A stretch of DNA of 36,332 nt from CBFGTA01 sp965651595 (GTDB lineage Bacteria; Actinomycetota; Actinomycetes; S36-B12; UBA10799): NCBI GenBank assembly GCA_965651595.1, contig CBFGTA010000009.1, positions 1 to 36,332 on the forward strand. Direction: 5' to 3'. The notes below the pieces were generated by a model. The model did no database searches, was not told the origin of the DNA, and worked only from the letters and a program-made list of their open reading frames with translations. Below are positions 24,242-31,242 of this stretch, in pieces (the first letter of the stretch is position 1; each line of letters begins with the position of its first letter). A program made the translations under genes and the position numbers.

Positions 24242-25060
24242 ATGCGGGTCCACGTTGTCAGCGACGTCCACGGAGCATCGGAAGCTCTAGCGGCCGCTGG
24301 TGAGGGAGCAGATCTGTTCATCTGCCTGGGGGATCTGCTGTTATTCCTCGACTACTCCGATCCGTCTCAGGGGATGTTCGCCGACATCTTCGGGGCGGAT
24401 GTAGCCCGAGAATACGTGTCGCTGCGAACTGCCAAACAGTTCTCCGCGGCGCGAGCGCTGTCACAGCGCGAATGGGAAGAGCGAGCCCAAGACCGCTTCG
24501 CTGGGGCGAGCCGCCCCGAGATCATCGAGCAGCTCGCCCGCGGCCAGTACGAACTTCTGTTCCAAGCGATGCCCGCCGATGCGCTACTCACATATGGCAA
24601 TGTCGACCTGCCCCATCTGTGGCCTGACTTTGTCCGGCCGGACCTCGACGTTGTGGACGGTCAAGTGCGTGAGCGTGGCGGATGGCGGTTCGGGATGGTG
24701 GGGTCGGGTCTGCCGACGGTCTACCGGACTCCAAACGAGATCACTGAGGAGGAGTTTGCTGCCAAGGTGGCGCAGCTGGGCCCCGTCGACGTGCTGCTCA
24801 CCCACATTCCGCCAGCCGTAGCCGACCTCACCTTCGACACGGTCGCCCGCCGGTTCGAGCGGGGATCGGTGGCGATCCGTGACTACATCGACGAACACCA
24901 ACCGCAGTTCGCCCTGTTCGGCCACGTCCATCAGCCCCTGCGGCCACGAGCGCGCATAGGGCGCACCGAGTGCCTCAACGTAGGTCACTTTCGATCCCGC
25001 CAGCAGCCGTTCGTGCTCGACCTCCCGTCGAGATCTTTGGCCCAGGGCGGTTCCGGGTGA
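24242..25060 (+). CDS. Calcineurin-like metallophosphoesterase
   Basis: Dinuclear-metal phosphoesterase of 272 residues. All family motifs are in order: SDVHG (D8 and H10) at the N-terminus, GDLLLF with D32, GNVDLP near residue 119, the metal-binding His of THIPP near 187, and GHVHQPL near 225. A helical insert between the second and third motifs (about 40-105) is unusual in being rich in Arg, Gln and Glu. The substrate is unknown; relatives cleave phosphodiesters such as cyclic nucleotides, lipids or nucleotides. It is cytoplasmic, with no signal peptide. It begins nine bases after the sulP stop but seems to have its own promoter. The next gene starts 87 bases later. Confidence 0.88.
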   Translation: MRVHVVSDVHGASEALAAAGEGADLFICLGDLLLFLDYSDPSQGMFADIFGADVAREYVSLRTAKQFSAARALSQREWEERAQDRFAGASRPEIIEQLARGQYELLFQAMPADALLTYGNVDLPHLWPDFVRPDLDVVDGQVRERGGWRFGMVGSGLPTVYRTPNEITEEEFAAKVAQLGPVDVLLTHIPPAVADLTFDTVARRFERGSVAIRDYIDEHQPQFALFGHVHQPLRPRARIGRTECLNVGHFRSRQQPFVLDLPSRSLAQGGSG

Positions 25061-25147
25061 TGTAGACGCGCAAACCGCGTGATTTTCGGACACCATGAGC
25101 TGCAGGCACCGCCGACCGGTGGAGCGTACTGGTGAAAGGACACATCT

Positions 25148-25594
25148 ATGGCATCCGGAGTGACCAATGGGGAAATCACGATCAAGGCCGATCCTGACTT
25201 GATCATGGACGTGATTGGCGACCTGGAGAAGTATCCCGAGTGGAGCGACGGTGTCAACGGGGCAGAGATCCTGGAGGCTAACGAGGACGGCCGCCCCAAG
25301 ACAGCTCGGTTGTCGTTCGCGTCAGGTCCGATCAAGGACGAGTTCGTCCTCGAGTATGACTGGAATGGCAACGACTCGGTGAGCTGGAAGTTGACTGAAG
25401 GCAGCATGCTGAAGAAAGAGGACGGCACGTACACCCTGACACCCCAGGCGGACGGCTCCGTCCACGTTCGTTACGACCTCGAAGTCGAAGTTGCCATCAA
25501 ACTTCCGGGAATCATTCGCAAGCAAGCAGAGAAGAAGATCGTCAAGACTGCACTCGAAGGCCTCAAGGCCCGAGTCGAGCAGCTGCAGGGCTGA
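25148..25594 (+). CDS. SRPBCC / cyclase-dehydrase family protein (Rv2185c-like)
   Basis: A 148-residue START-like protein that should form a helix-grip pocket for a hydrophobic ligand. Features are ITIKADPDLIMDVIGDLEKYPEWSDGV at the N-terminus (the PEW motif near residues 31-33), central strands ARLSFASGPIKDEFVLEYDW and SVSWKLTEG, and a C-terminal amphipathic helix RKQAEKKIVKTALEGLKARV. AAAGGA lies seven bases before the ATG. It stands just before the ArsA-like ATPase, the same pairing as Rv2185c-Rv2184c in M. tuberculosis, where the function is unresolved. Conservation of the pair suggests a shared role, perhaps in lipid handling or envelope assembly; that is inference. Confidence 0.88.
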   Translation: MASGVTNGEITIKADPDLIMDVIGDLEKYPEWSDGVNGAEILEANEDGRPKTARLSFASGPIKDEFVLEYDWNGNDSVSWKLTEGSMLKKEDGTYTLTPQADGSVHVRYDLEVEVAIKLPGIIRKQAEKKIVKTALEGLKARVEQLQG

Positions 25595-25636
25595 CCGGCG
25601 AACGATTCACTGAACATTTCTGAAGCGAACAGCGCG

Positions 25637-25678
25637 GACTCGCACGGACTAACGCCCCAGGAGGGGGCCGTGCGAGTC
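25637..25678 (+). promoter_or_regulatory. Inverted repeat enclosing the arsA-like gene's ribosome site
   Basis: GACTCGCAC (25637-25645) is the exact reverse complement of GTGCGAGTC (25670-25678), which contains the GTG start of the next gene. The 24-base loop carries AGGAGG (25659-25664). In RNA the nine-pair stem would bury the start codon, so it could limit translation or act as a switch. It might also be chance. Confidence 0.35.
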
Positions 25679-26872
25679 TTGCTGTTCACCGGCAAAGGCG
25701 GTGTCGGCAAGACGACCATCGCGGCCGGAACTGCTGCGCTGTCGGCGGCCGCGGGGCGGCGCACGCTGGTTCTGTCGACAGATCCGGCCCATTCTCTGGC
25801 CGATGCGCTCGGTATCGATCCCCACCAGGCCGTCGGTGTTCCATGTGAAGTGGCGCCGAGACTGAGCGCACTGCACGTCGATGTGCGGGATCGGTTTGCG
25901 CACGCATGGGCCGAGATCCAGCACTACTTGCTGACGGTGATGAGTTCGGCTGGGATGGATCCGATTGAGGCCGAGGAACTCACCGTGCTGCCGGGGGCGG
26001 AGGAGGTGCTTGCGCTACTCGAGGTGCGTGATCAGGTCAACAGCGGGAACTGGGACACGGTCATCGTCGATTGCGCACCGACTGCCGAGACGCTGCGACT
26101 GCTGAGTCTGCCGGATGCCTTGCGCTGGTACATGGATCGAATTTGGCCGTCACAGCGACGGGTGATGCGGATGTTGAGACCGCTACTCAATCGAGCCTCC
26201 ACGGTTCCGATGCCGCGCGACAACGTAATGGCAGCTATCGAACGGCTCCACGAGCAACTCAGCGAAGTGCGCCACGTACTCACCGAACACGACGCCACCG
26301 TACGTATCGTGATGACCCCAGAGCGGGTAGTGGCCGCTGAAGGCCGACGGACTCTGACGTCGCTCACCCTCTACGGCTATCGAGTTGACGGCGTCGTGGT
26401 CAATCGGGTGTTCCCCGATACCGACGCCGACCCGTGGCGCGAACACTGGGTAGCAGCTCAAGCGGTTCAACTGACCGCCATCACCACCGATTGCCATCCT
26501 TTGCCGGTCTGGCGCAGCGGCTTCCTCGCGCAGGAACCCATCGGCGTGGGGGCGCTCGCGGCTGCCGCCGCCGATACCTATGGCAGTGACGATCCGCTGC
26601 GTGTCTACGACGACCGCGAGTTGTGGCGACTCGACGATGAGGGCGAGGACGTTGTTATGTGGATCGCCATGCCGTTAGCTGAACGGGACGATCTCGACCT
26701 CGGCCGCCACGGCGACGAACTCGTCGTCACAGTCGACACCCATCGCCGAGTGATCTACTTGCCAAGTTCCCTCCGCCAACGACCAGTGCGTGGGGCGCGC
26801 CTGGCGGCCGGCGGCTTGTCTGTGCGGTTTGGTCCGATCGCCTCAGACCCTCCGCCAGCACAGCAACCCTGA
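25670..26872 (+). CDS. ArsA/GET3-family ATPase with C-terminal HSP20-like domain (Rv2184c-like)
   Basis: P-loop ATPase of the ArsA/GET3 type, 400 residues. The deviant Walker A is G8-K-G-G-V-G-K14-T-T16, followed by STDPAHSLADALG near residues 38-50 (switch region) and VIVDCAPTAETLRLLSLP near 128-145. The last 60 residues (DVVMWIAMPLAER ... GDELVVTVDTHRRVIYLPSSL) match the small HSP20-like domain seen at the end of actinobacterial ArsA-like proteins. There is one ATPase unit, not the tandem form of arsenite pumps, and no ArsB or arsenate reductase nearby, so arsenic resistance is not indicated. The start is GTG at 25670 with AGGAGG five bases upstream. It sits between the SRPBCC and CxxC genes, a conserved actinobacterial trio. 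Confidence 0.9.
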   Translation: MRVLLFTGKGGVGKTTIAAGTAALSAAAGRRTLVLSTDPAHSLADALGIDPHQAVGVPCEVAPRLSALHVDVRDRFAHAWAEIQHYLLTVMSSAGMDPIEAEELTVLPGAEEVLALLEVRDQVNSGNWDTVIVDCAPTAETLRLLSLPDALRWYMDRIWPSQRRVMRMLRPLLNRASTVPMPRDNVMAAIERLHEQLSEVRHVLTEHDATVRIVMTPERVVAAEGRRTLTSLTLYGYRVDGVVVNRVFPDTDADPWREHWVAAQAVQLTAITTDCHPLPVWRSGFLAQEPIGVGALAAAAADTYGSDDPLRVYDDRELWRLDDEGEDVVMWIAMPLAERDDLDLGRHGDELVVTVDTHRRVIYLPSSLRQRPVRGARLAAGGLSVRFGPIASDPPPAQQP

Positions 26873-26966
26873 TGGCGCGCCGCGCCCGGTCGCCCGGCGG
26901 CTGACATACTCGGGGTGGGTACCTACACGGGGACGGAAGTTGACCGATCGGCTCAAAGGAGGAACT

Positions 26967-27440
26967 GTGGCGCAGGAGAGACCTTGGTGGCACGAGGAAC
27001 TCCCGGATGAAGCTGGCGAGAATCCTGCCGATGTGTCGGCCATAGCCCAAGATGTGGCCAGCGCTGCGGCGGCGGTGACCCGTTGGGCGCAGAGCAACGG
27101 CCTGGCTGAATCGGTCAAGTTCCTGGCCGGGCAGTCGGCCGAGAGCGTCAAGGTGTTCGCTTCCATGGCTCAATCAGCGGCCGCGGACCGCCTGAAATCG
27201 CGGGAGTCGCAGACTCCGTCTTCACCGCCCCGCACGGCACCGGTCACCGACCACAGCACCTGCGCGAGTTGTCCGGTGTGTCAGGGAATAGAGATGGTCC
27301 GAGATGCCGATCCAGACACGGCCCAGAGTCTCGAAGACGGGCTCGCCGCCATTACCGAAACGCTCTTGCGGTCGTTGGCGACGTGGGGTGAATCTACTCG
27401 ATCGGGCAGCGGTGTGGAGAAAATCGTTGTCGACGATTGA
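26967..27440 (+). CDS. Conserved actinobacterial CxxC protein, 157 aa (Rv2183c-like position)
   Basis: A 157-residue protein of unknown function. It starts MAQERPWWHEELPDEAGENP, continues with Ala-rich helices (residues 25-78), a Ser/Pro linker (79-94), then C99-x2-C102-x2-C105 in TCASCPVCQGIEMVR, and a final helix (ALTE-type, 122-140). The triple-Cys cluster could bind a metal. I recall similar proteins with a CRxCPxCQ motif at this position in streptomycetes and mycobacteria. The start is GTG at 26967, preceded by AAAGGAGG four bases away; the frame is open for 59 codons upstream but runs through non-coding sequence. It lies 94 bases after the ArsA-like gene. Confidence 0.8.
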   Translation: MAQERPWWHEELPDEAGENPADVSAIAQDVASAAAAVTRWAQSNGLAESVKFLAGQSAESVKVFASMAQSAAADRLKSRESQTPSSPPRTAPVTDHSTCASCPVCQGIEMVRDADPDTAQSLEDGLAAITETLLRSLATWGESTRSGSGVEKIVVDD

Positions 27441-27506
27441 CGGGCCGAGAACACCTGCGTTCCTTGTTCCTCCGAGCGTGGCGCTGGCTCAACGGGTGGT
27501 CGTCGT

Positions 27507-27535
27507 TTGCCACTGAGCTCCCGGGAAGCTAGGAA
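27507..27535 (+). promoter_or_regulatory. Putative promoter of the glucokinase gene
   Basis: TTGCCA (27507-27512), a 17-base spacer and TAGGAA (27530-27535, followed by T) resemble -35 and -10 boxes in the 200-base gap before the ROK kinase. A start near 27543 would give a leader of about 98 bases. Nothing else structured was recognised in the gap. Confidence 0.4.
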
Positions 27536-27640
27536 TGGTGAGAGGTGAAGCTGGCCTGTGGTAGGCGCTAGTGCGTGTAGATCAGGCGGCCGCCAAATCA
27601 GGTGAGCAGTGCAGCAACGGCGAGTTGATGGGAAGCCAAG

Positions 27641-28585
27641 ATGGGTCTGACAATCGGGATCGACATCGGCGGGACCAAGATTGCCGGTGGGGTAGTTGAC
27701 GACTCCGGCAAGATCCTTCAGTCGCAACGCCGCAGCACCCCGAGCCGGGGATTCGACGAAGTAGTGGCAGTCGTGACCGCAGTGGTCCGGGAGTTGCACG
27801 CGGCTCAGCCCGAGGTCGAAGCGGTGGGAGTAGGTGCTGCCGGATTCGTCGATGCGTCCCGGGCCCGAGTGCTACTGGCTCCAAACCTCAACTGGGAAGA
27901 TGAACCGCTCAAAGACGTGGTGGAGTCGGCGACCGGCCTGCCGGTCGTGGTCGAGAACGACGCCAACGCAGCCGCGTGGGGCGAGTACCGGTTCGGGGCC
28001 GGGCAAGGCATCCACGATCTCGTCTGTGTCACAGTCGGTACCGGAATCGGTGGGGGTCTGGTTTCGGGGGGCAGCATCCAGCGGGGAGCTCACGGCATTG
28101 CGGCTGAGTTCGGGCACCTGACTGTGGAGATGGGCGGCAGGCCATGCGCCTGCGGCAACCGCGGCTGCTGGGAGCAGTATGCATCGGGGAATGCTTTGGT
28201 TCGGGAAGCACGCATGCTCGCCGGTGAGGATCGGAAAGCAGCTACAACTTTGCTGGATCTTGGCGACGGAACACCCGAAGGCGTGCAGGGCAAACACATC
28301 ACGATTGCTGCCCGCAACGGGGATCCGGTGGCCTTGGCAGCTTTCGACAGCTTGGCCCGGTGGCTCGGAATTGGCATGGCTAACGTGACAACTCTGCTCG
28401 ACCCTGGGGCGTTTGTGGTCGGCGGCGGTGTCAGTGAGGCCGGTGACCTGTTGCTCAATGGCGTACGCAAGTATCTTGAGGAATTCGTTTCTGGGGCTGA
28501 CAATCGCGTGTTGCCGAAGGTGAAACCGGCCGCCATGGGGAACGCGGCTGGTGTGGCCGGAGCGGCTGATTTGGCACGTCAGTAG
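27641..28585 (+). CDS. glk: ROK-family glucokinase
   Basis: Phosphorylates glucose to glucose-6-phosphate. The 314-residue protein shows the phosphate-1 motif IGIDIGGTKIAGGVVD at the N-terminus. It also has VVENDANAAAWGEY near residues 106-119 with the catalytic Asp, VGTGIGGGLVSGG, and the ROK zinc site: EFGHLTVE with its His, then CACGNRGCWEQYASG. VVGGGVSEAGDLLL is the ATP-site motif. Whether the phosphate donor is ATP or polyphosphate cannot be settled; the sequence looks like the ATP-type GlkA of streptomycetes rather than PpgK. The ATG at 27641 has GGAAG five bases before it. No regulator helix-turn-helix is attached, so it is a kinase and not a ROK repressor. Confidence 0.9.
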   Translation: MGLTIGIDIGGTKIAGGVVDDSGKILQSQRRSTPSRGFDEVVAVVTAVVRELHAAQPEVEAVGVGAAGFVDASRARVLLAPNLNWEDEPLKDVVESATGLPVVVENDANAAAWGEYRFGAGQGIHDLVCVTVGTGIGGGLVSGGSIQRGAHGIAAEFGHLTVEMGGRPCACGNRGCWEQYASGNALVREARMLAGEDRKAATTLLDLGDGTPEGVQGKHITIAARNGDPVALAAFDSLARWLGIGMANVTTLLDPGAFVVGGGVSEAGDLLLNGVRKYLEEFVSGADNRVLPKVKPAAMGNAAGVAGAADLARQ

Positions 28586-28598
28586 CTGGGGCTGACGC

Positions 28599-29813
28599 TC
28601 ACAGAAGTTCGCGGGCGAGTTGTTCGCAGAACAAGCCAATATCGGTGACGACTCCCGTGGCTTGGGCGCTACCGCGATCGGCGAGTTTCGTCACTGTGGC
28701 TGGGTTGATGTCAACACAGACCAGCGGAATGTGGGCAGGCATGAGATTGCCTGTGGCGATGGAATGCAACATCGTCGCCACCATGATCGCGTAGCCGACA
28801 TCAGCCAGGGCGGCCCGCATGGCCCGTTGACCCTCGACGACGTCGGTGATGACATCGGGCAGGGGGCCGTCGTCGCGCACTGACCCCACCAACACGACTT
28901 GTGCGTCGGCTTCCACCAGAGCATGCATGATGCCCTTGGTGAGGATTCCCTGTTCGACCGCAGCCGATAACGAACCACAGGCCCGGATTCGGTTAATGGC
29001 CCGCAGGTGATGTTCATGACCGTGTTCGACTCCGGATCCTTTGGTCAAGTCGACTCCCAAGGACGTGCCGTACATGGCCGACTCGACGTCGTGAGCGGCC
29101 AGTGCGTTGCCAGCAAACAGCACATCGCACCAACCGTGACGAATGAGGGCAGCCATGGCCGGAGCCGCCCCCGTGTGAACTAGAGCGGGCCCCCCGACCC
29201 ACAAGATCTTTTGCCCAGCCGCCCGGGCCTGCTTCATTCCTTGGGCAATCCGGCGTACTTGTAGAGCCTGGGGCTTCTCGCTCGAAACGACCGAGTTCAT
29301 GAACTCGAACATGGTCGCTTCGTCGGTGACCGCGTCCCGTTGTGGATATTGAACCCGGACGCCAACGGGCCCAACCACGATCGACTCGCCTGCCACAACG
29401 TCGGCCATAGGGCAGGTGCGCGCTGAGTTTGCGTCCACGGCGATCGCGCAGTCCATCTCCGGCTGAGCCACGGGGAACCAGTGGCCGTCAAGGCGTACTT
29501 CTGTCGGCAGGTTCGTGGTGGCGTAGAAGCCTTCGGGGAGCACGCCATCGGCGGGAGCGGCGACTATGGTGGCATTGGATTCTTCGACGAAGTTGGCGCC
29601 GAACTGTTGGAGGTGGCCGAGTAGGTTCGCGAGCTGGTTCGGATCGCGGTGGCTGACCAGGATTCGGGCGAAACTCTCATCGTCGGCGCCGCGGCCCACA
29701 TCGAGTTTTTCCAGAATGTAGTCGCCATCGGCCGCGAGGATGTCGTCGAGCACCCGACTCAGGGTGCCTGAGTTAATGATGTGGCCCGTGAGGAACACCC
29801 GCTCTCCAACCAT
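28599..29813 (-). CDS. LOR/SDH-domain protein (TIGR00300 type), candidate archaeal-type ornithine cyclodeaminase
   Basis: A 404-residue protein matching the 'LOR/SDH bifunctional enzyme conserved region' family. The N-terminal part is FLTGHIINSGTLSRVLDDI, with an ACT-like fold to about residue 100. A central part contains GVRVQYPQR and FEFMNSVVSSEKPQ. The C-terminal part is nucleotide-binding, with KILWVGGPALVHTGAAPAMAALI, DVLFAGNALAAHDVE, TSLGVDL, GSVRDDGPLPDVITD and VCVDINPATVTKLADRGS. Members of this family include an archaeal ornithine cyclodeaminase (ornithine to proline plus ammonia) and the C-terminal domain of cyanobacterial AgrE/ArgZ. Here the domain stands alone, without the arginine dihydrolase domain. 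No arginine or proline genes are adjacent. Exact reaction is inferred. The ATG has no ribosome site and is likely leaderless. Confidence 0.82.
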   Translation of the reverse strand: MVGERVFLTGHIINSGTLSRVLDDILAADGDYILEKLDVGRGADDESFARILVSHRDPNQLANLLGHLQQFGANFVEESNATIVAAPADGVLPEGFYATTNLPTEVRLDGHWFPVAQPEMDCAIAVDANSARTCPMADVVAGESIVVGPVGVRVQYPQRDAVTDEATMFEFMNSVVSSEKPQALQVRRIAQGMKQARAAGQKILWVGGPALVHTGAAPAMAALIRHGWCDVLFAGNALAAHDVESAMYGTSLGVDLTKGSGVEHGHEHHLRAINRIRACGSLSAAVEQGILTKGIMHALVEADAQVVLVGSVRDDGPLPDVITDVVEGQRAMRAALADVGYAIMVATMLHSIATGNLMPAHIPLVCVDINPATVTKLADRGSAQATGVVTDIGLFCEQLARELL

Positions 29814-29819
29814 ATTGCC

Positions 29820-29848
29820 AGCGTACGGCCACGGCGAGTGAATGGGAA
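29820..29848 (-). promoter_or_regulatory. Putative leaderless promoter for the LOR/SDH gene
   Basis: On the minus strand, TTCCCA (29848-29843), 17 bases, and TACGCT (29825-29820) precede the ATG at 29813 by six bases. No Shine-Dalgarno sequence is present. This fits a leaderless start, separate from the two genes upstream on the same strand. Confidence 0.4.
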
Positions 29849-29854
29849 GCTATG

Positions 29855-30130
29855 TCACAAGACGGCGCCGTTGTCCCAGCCGTCGTCGACAGGTGCTCGG
29901 TTGCGGTCGGCGCGAACAAACAAGGTGACGAAACTGGCGACAAACACCACCGCGCATACCGCCCCGATGATGGGTGGTTCATAGGCGAGGATCATCCCCA
30001 CGAAGACGAACAGTAGGGGCGCTCCGATGACGCCGCCGAGGGCCAGGGCCTTGATCGGATCGTTCACCCGCACCGGCTCCGGCATCGGGGGACGATAGTG
30101 ATCGGAGATTTCGTTGTCGTGGTCGCTCAT
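29855..30130 (-). CDS. Small two-helix membrane protein, 91 aa
   Basis: Unrecognised membrane protein. An acidic/Pro-rich N-terminal stretch of about 28 residues (MSDHDNEISDHYRPPMPEPV) is followed by two hydrophobic helices, about residues 29-50 (LALGGVIGAPLLFVFVGMIL) and 54-72 (IIGAVCAVVFVASFVTLFV). A short charged tail RADRNRAPVDDGWDNGAVL ends it. The ATG at 30130 has only a weak GAGG site five bases upstream. It lies 63 bases after the alpha/beta hydrolase and 41 bases before the LOR/SDH gene, all on the minus strand, so it may be co-transcribed with the hydrolase. Function is unknown; the acidic tail outside the helices suggests a small accessory subunit. Confidence 0.7.
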   Translation of the reverse strand: MSDHDNEISDHYRPPMPEPVRVNDPIKALALGGVIGAPLLFVFVGMILAYEPPIIGAVCAVVFVASFVTLFVRADRNRAPVDDGWDNGAVL

Positions 30131-30193
30131 GATGCCTCGTTTCGGCTGGTCCGTACCCCGGACCGCTTGATGGGGGACTGCTTGACGTGTCGG

Positions 30194-30952
30194 CTACCGG
30201 GACTTCTGCTGCACGATTCTCTCGACGAAGTTTACGGAACCATCGAAGATCGTGTCCGCGTCATTGTCGAGCGTTGCTACATGGTAACTGTCATGGAGAA
30301 CGACTTCGGTCTTGTCAGTGCTCGACACGTTCGCCAGAATCCACGCCGCGTTGGACGGTTCAACGACATGATCGTCGACGGAGCGGAACAACAACAGCGG
30401 CTGGGTCACCTTGTCGATGTTGTCGCGGACGTCAGCCCACAGTTGTTGGAGAGAGTGAGCGGCGCGCAGAGGGATCTTGTCGTAGCCGCCCTCGTCCTGG
30501 CCGGGCTTCTTGATGTCGTTGGAGATGCCCGGAAACGCCGGAACGACGTGCTTGAGATAGGGCAGCAGGAAGCCATCCTTGCGTTCAGTGTGGACGGCAG
30601 GGTTGACGAGCACGATGCCCGCAAGTCCGTCGCCGACCTGTTCGGCCAGACGCAGAGTGAGGGAACCGCCCATCGACAGACCCATCATGAAAACGGTCTC
30701 GCACTGGTCAGCCAATATGCGGTAGTTGCGATCAATTTCGGCGAACCAGTCTTCCCAGGTCGTCTGATTCATCTCTTGCCAGCTGGTGCCGTGGCCGGGC
30801 AGCCGAGGGGCCCTGACCGTGTGGCCAGCATCGGCGAGACGGCGGGCCCACGGTTTGACCGACTTGGGCTGTCCGGTGAACCCGTGACTGACGAGGACCC
30901 CAACGGGTCCGCCGTCATGGACGAAGGGCTGGGCATCAGGTAGTAGCGGCAC
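30194..30952 (-). CDS. Alpha/beta-hydrolase, carboxylesterase / monoacylglycerol lipase type
   Basis: Serine hydrolase of 252 residues. Elements in order are HGFTG near residue 23 (oxyanion loop), the nucleophile elbow G91-L-S93-M-G95, the acid in RSVDDHVV (D193 or D194) and the catalytic His in DSYHVATLD (H224). The layout and loop LPGHGTSWQEMNQTTWEDW match the Est30-like carboxylesterase and monoacylglycerol lipase group. It probably hydrolyses medium-chain esters or monoglycerides in the cytoplasm. The start is placed at GTG 30952, which has GGAGG five bases upstream; a TTG 14 codons earlier (30994) lacks any such site. It diverges from plsC, hinting at linked lipid breakdown and synthesis. 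Confidence 0.87.
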   Translation of the reverse strand: MPLLPDAQPFVHDGGPVGVLVSHGFTGQPKSVKPWARRLADAGHTVRAPRLPGHGTSWQEMNQTTWEDWFAEIDRNYRILADQCETVFMMGLSMGGSLTLRLAEQVGDGLAGIVLVNPAVHTERKDGFLLPYLKHVVPAFPGISNDIKKPGQDEGGYDKIPLRAAHSLQQLWADVRDNIDKVTQPLLLFRSVDDHVVEPSNAAWILANVSSTDKTEVVLHDSYHVATLDNDADTIFDGSVNFVERIVQQKSR

Positions 30953-30992
30953 GGAATCCTCCAGATCACCAAGGGCGGTGGTTGTCGCAGCC

Positions 30993-31074
30993 AATCTAGG
31001 GCCCCACGTCGAGTCAAGCCAGTCAGGGGATACCGATCGGTGCGCACCGGTGTCGTTGCCCTAGATTAGGGCAA
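30993..31074. promoter_or_regulatory. Divergent control region between hydrolase and plsC, with stacked palindromes
   Basis: Three inverted repeats lie in 43 bases: ACCGATCGGT (31032-31041), CGGTGCGCACCG (31038-31049, overlapping the first) and TTGCCCTA-GAT-TAGGGCAA (31056-31074). The nine-base word CCCTAGATT occurs twice, facing outward: on the plus strand at 31059-31067 towards plsC, and on the minus strand at 31001-30993 towards the hydrolase. TAGATT fits the -10 pattern TAnnnT in both. The arrangement suggests two divergent promoters with repressor or activator sites between and over them. The binding protein is unknown. Confidence 0.5.
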
Positions 31075-31100
31075 GAATCGTCAGAAAGGGGCGGAAACGC

Positions 31101-31136
31101 ATGGCGCATCACCGGCGGGCGTGGGAACCTAGGTGA
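31101..31136 (+). CDS. Possible 11-codon leader peptide upstream of plsC
   Basis: ATG GCG CAT CAC CGG CGG GCG TGG GAA CCT AGG TGA encodes MAHHRRAWEPR. It lies 26 bases after a possible transcript start near 31075 and is preceded by AAAGGGGCGG at about ten bases. Its stop is 106 bases before the plsC ATG. Short His/Arg-rich peptides can act as translation-sensing leaders, but a chance open frame of this size is common, so confidence is low. Confidence 0.2.
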   Translation: MAHHRRAWEPR

Positions 31137-31242
31137 GGCCAGCTAACGGCGGGCCGAGTCGCGCAGCCCACCACGACGCCATAACCCGCGTGAATTCTGC
31201 GCTAACCACAGCCCGACGTAGATACGAGGAGGACACCACCCG

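Noticed and set aside
25670..26872. Arsenite efflux ATPase (arsenic resistance)
   Set aside because: Only one ATPase unit with an HSP20-like tail, and no arsB, arsC or arsenic-type ArsR nearby; the neighbourhood matches the Rv2184c type.
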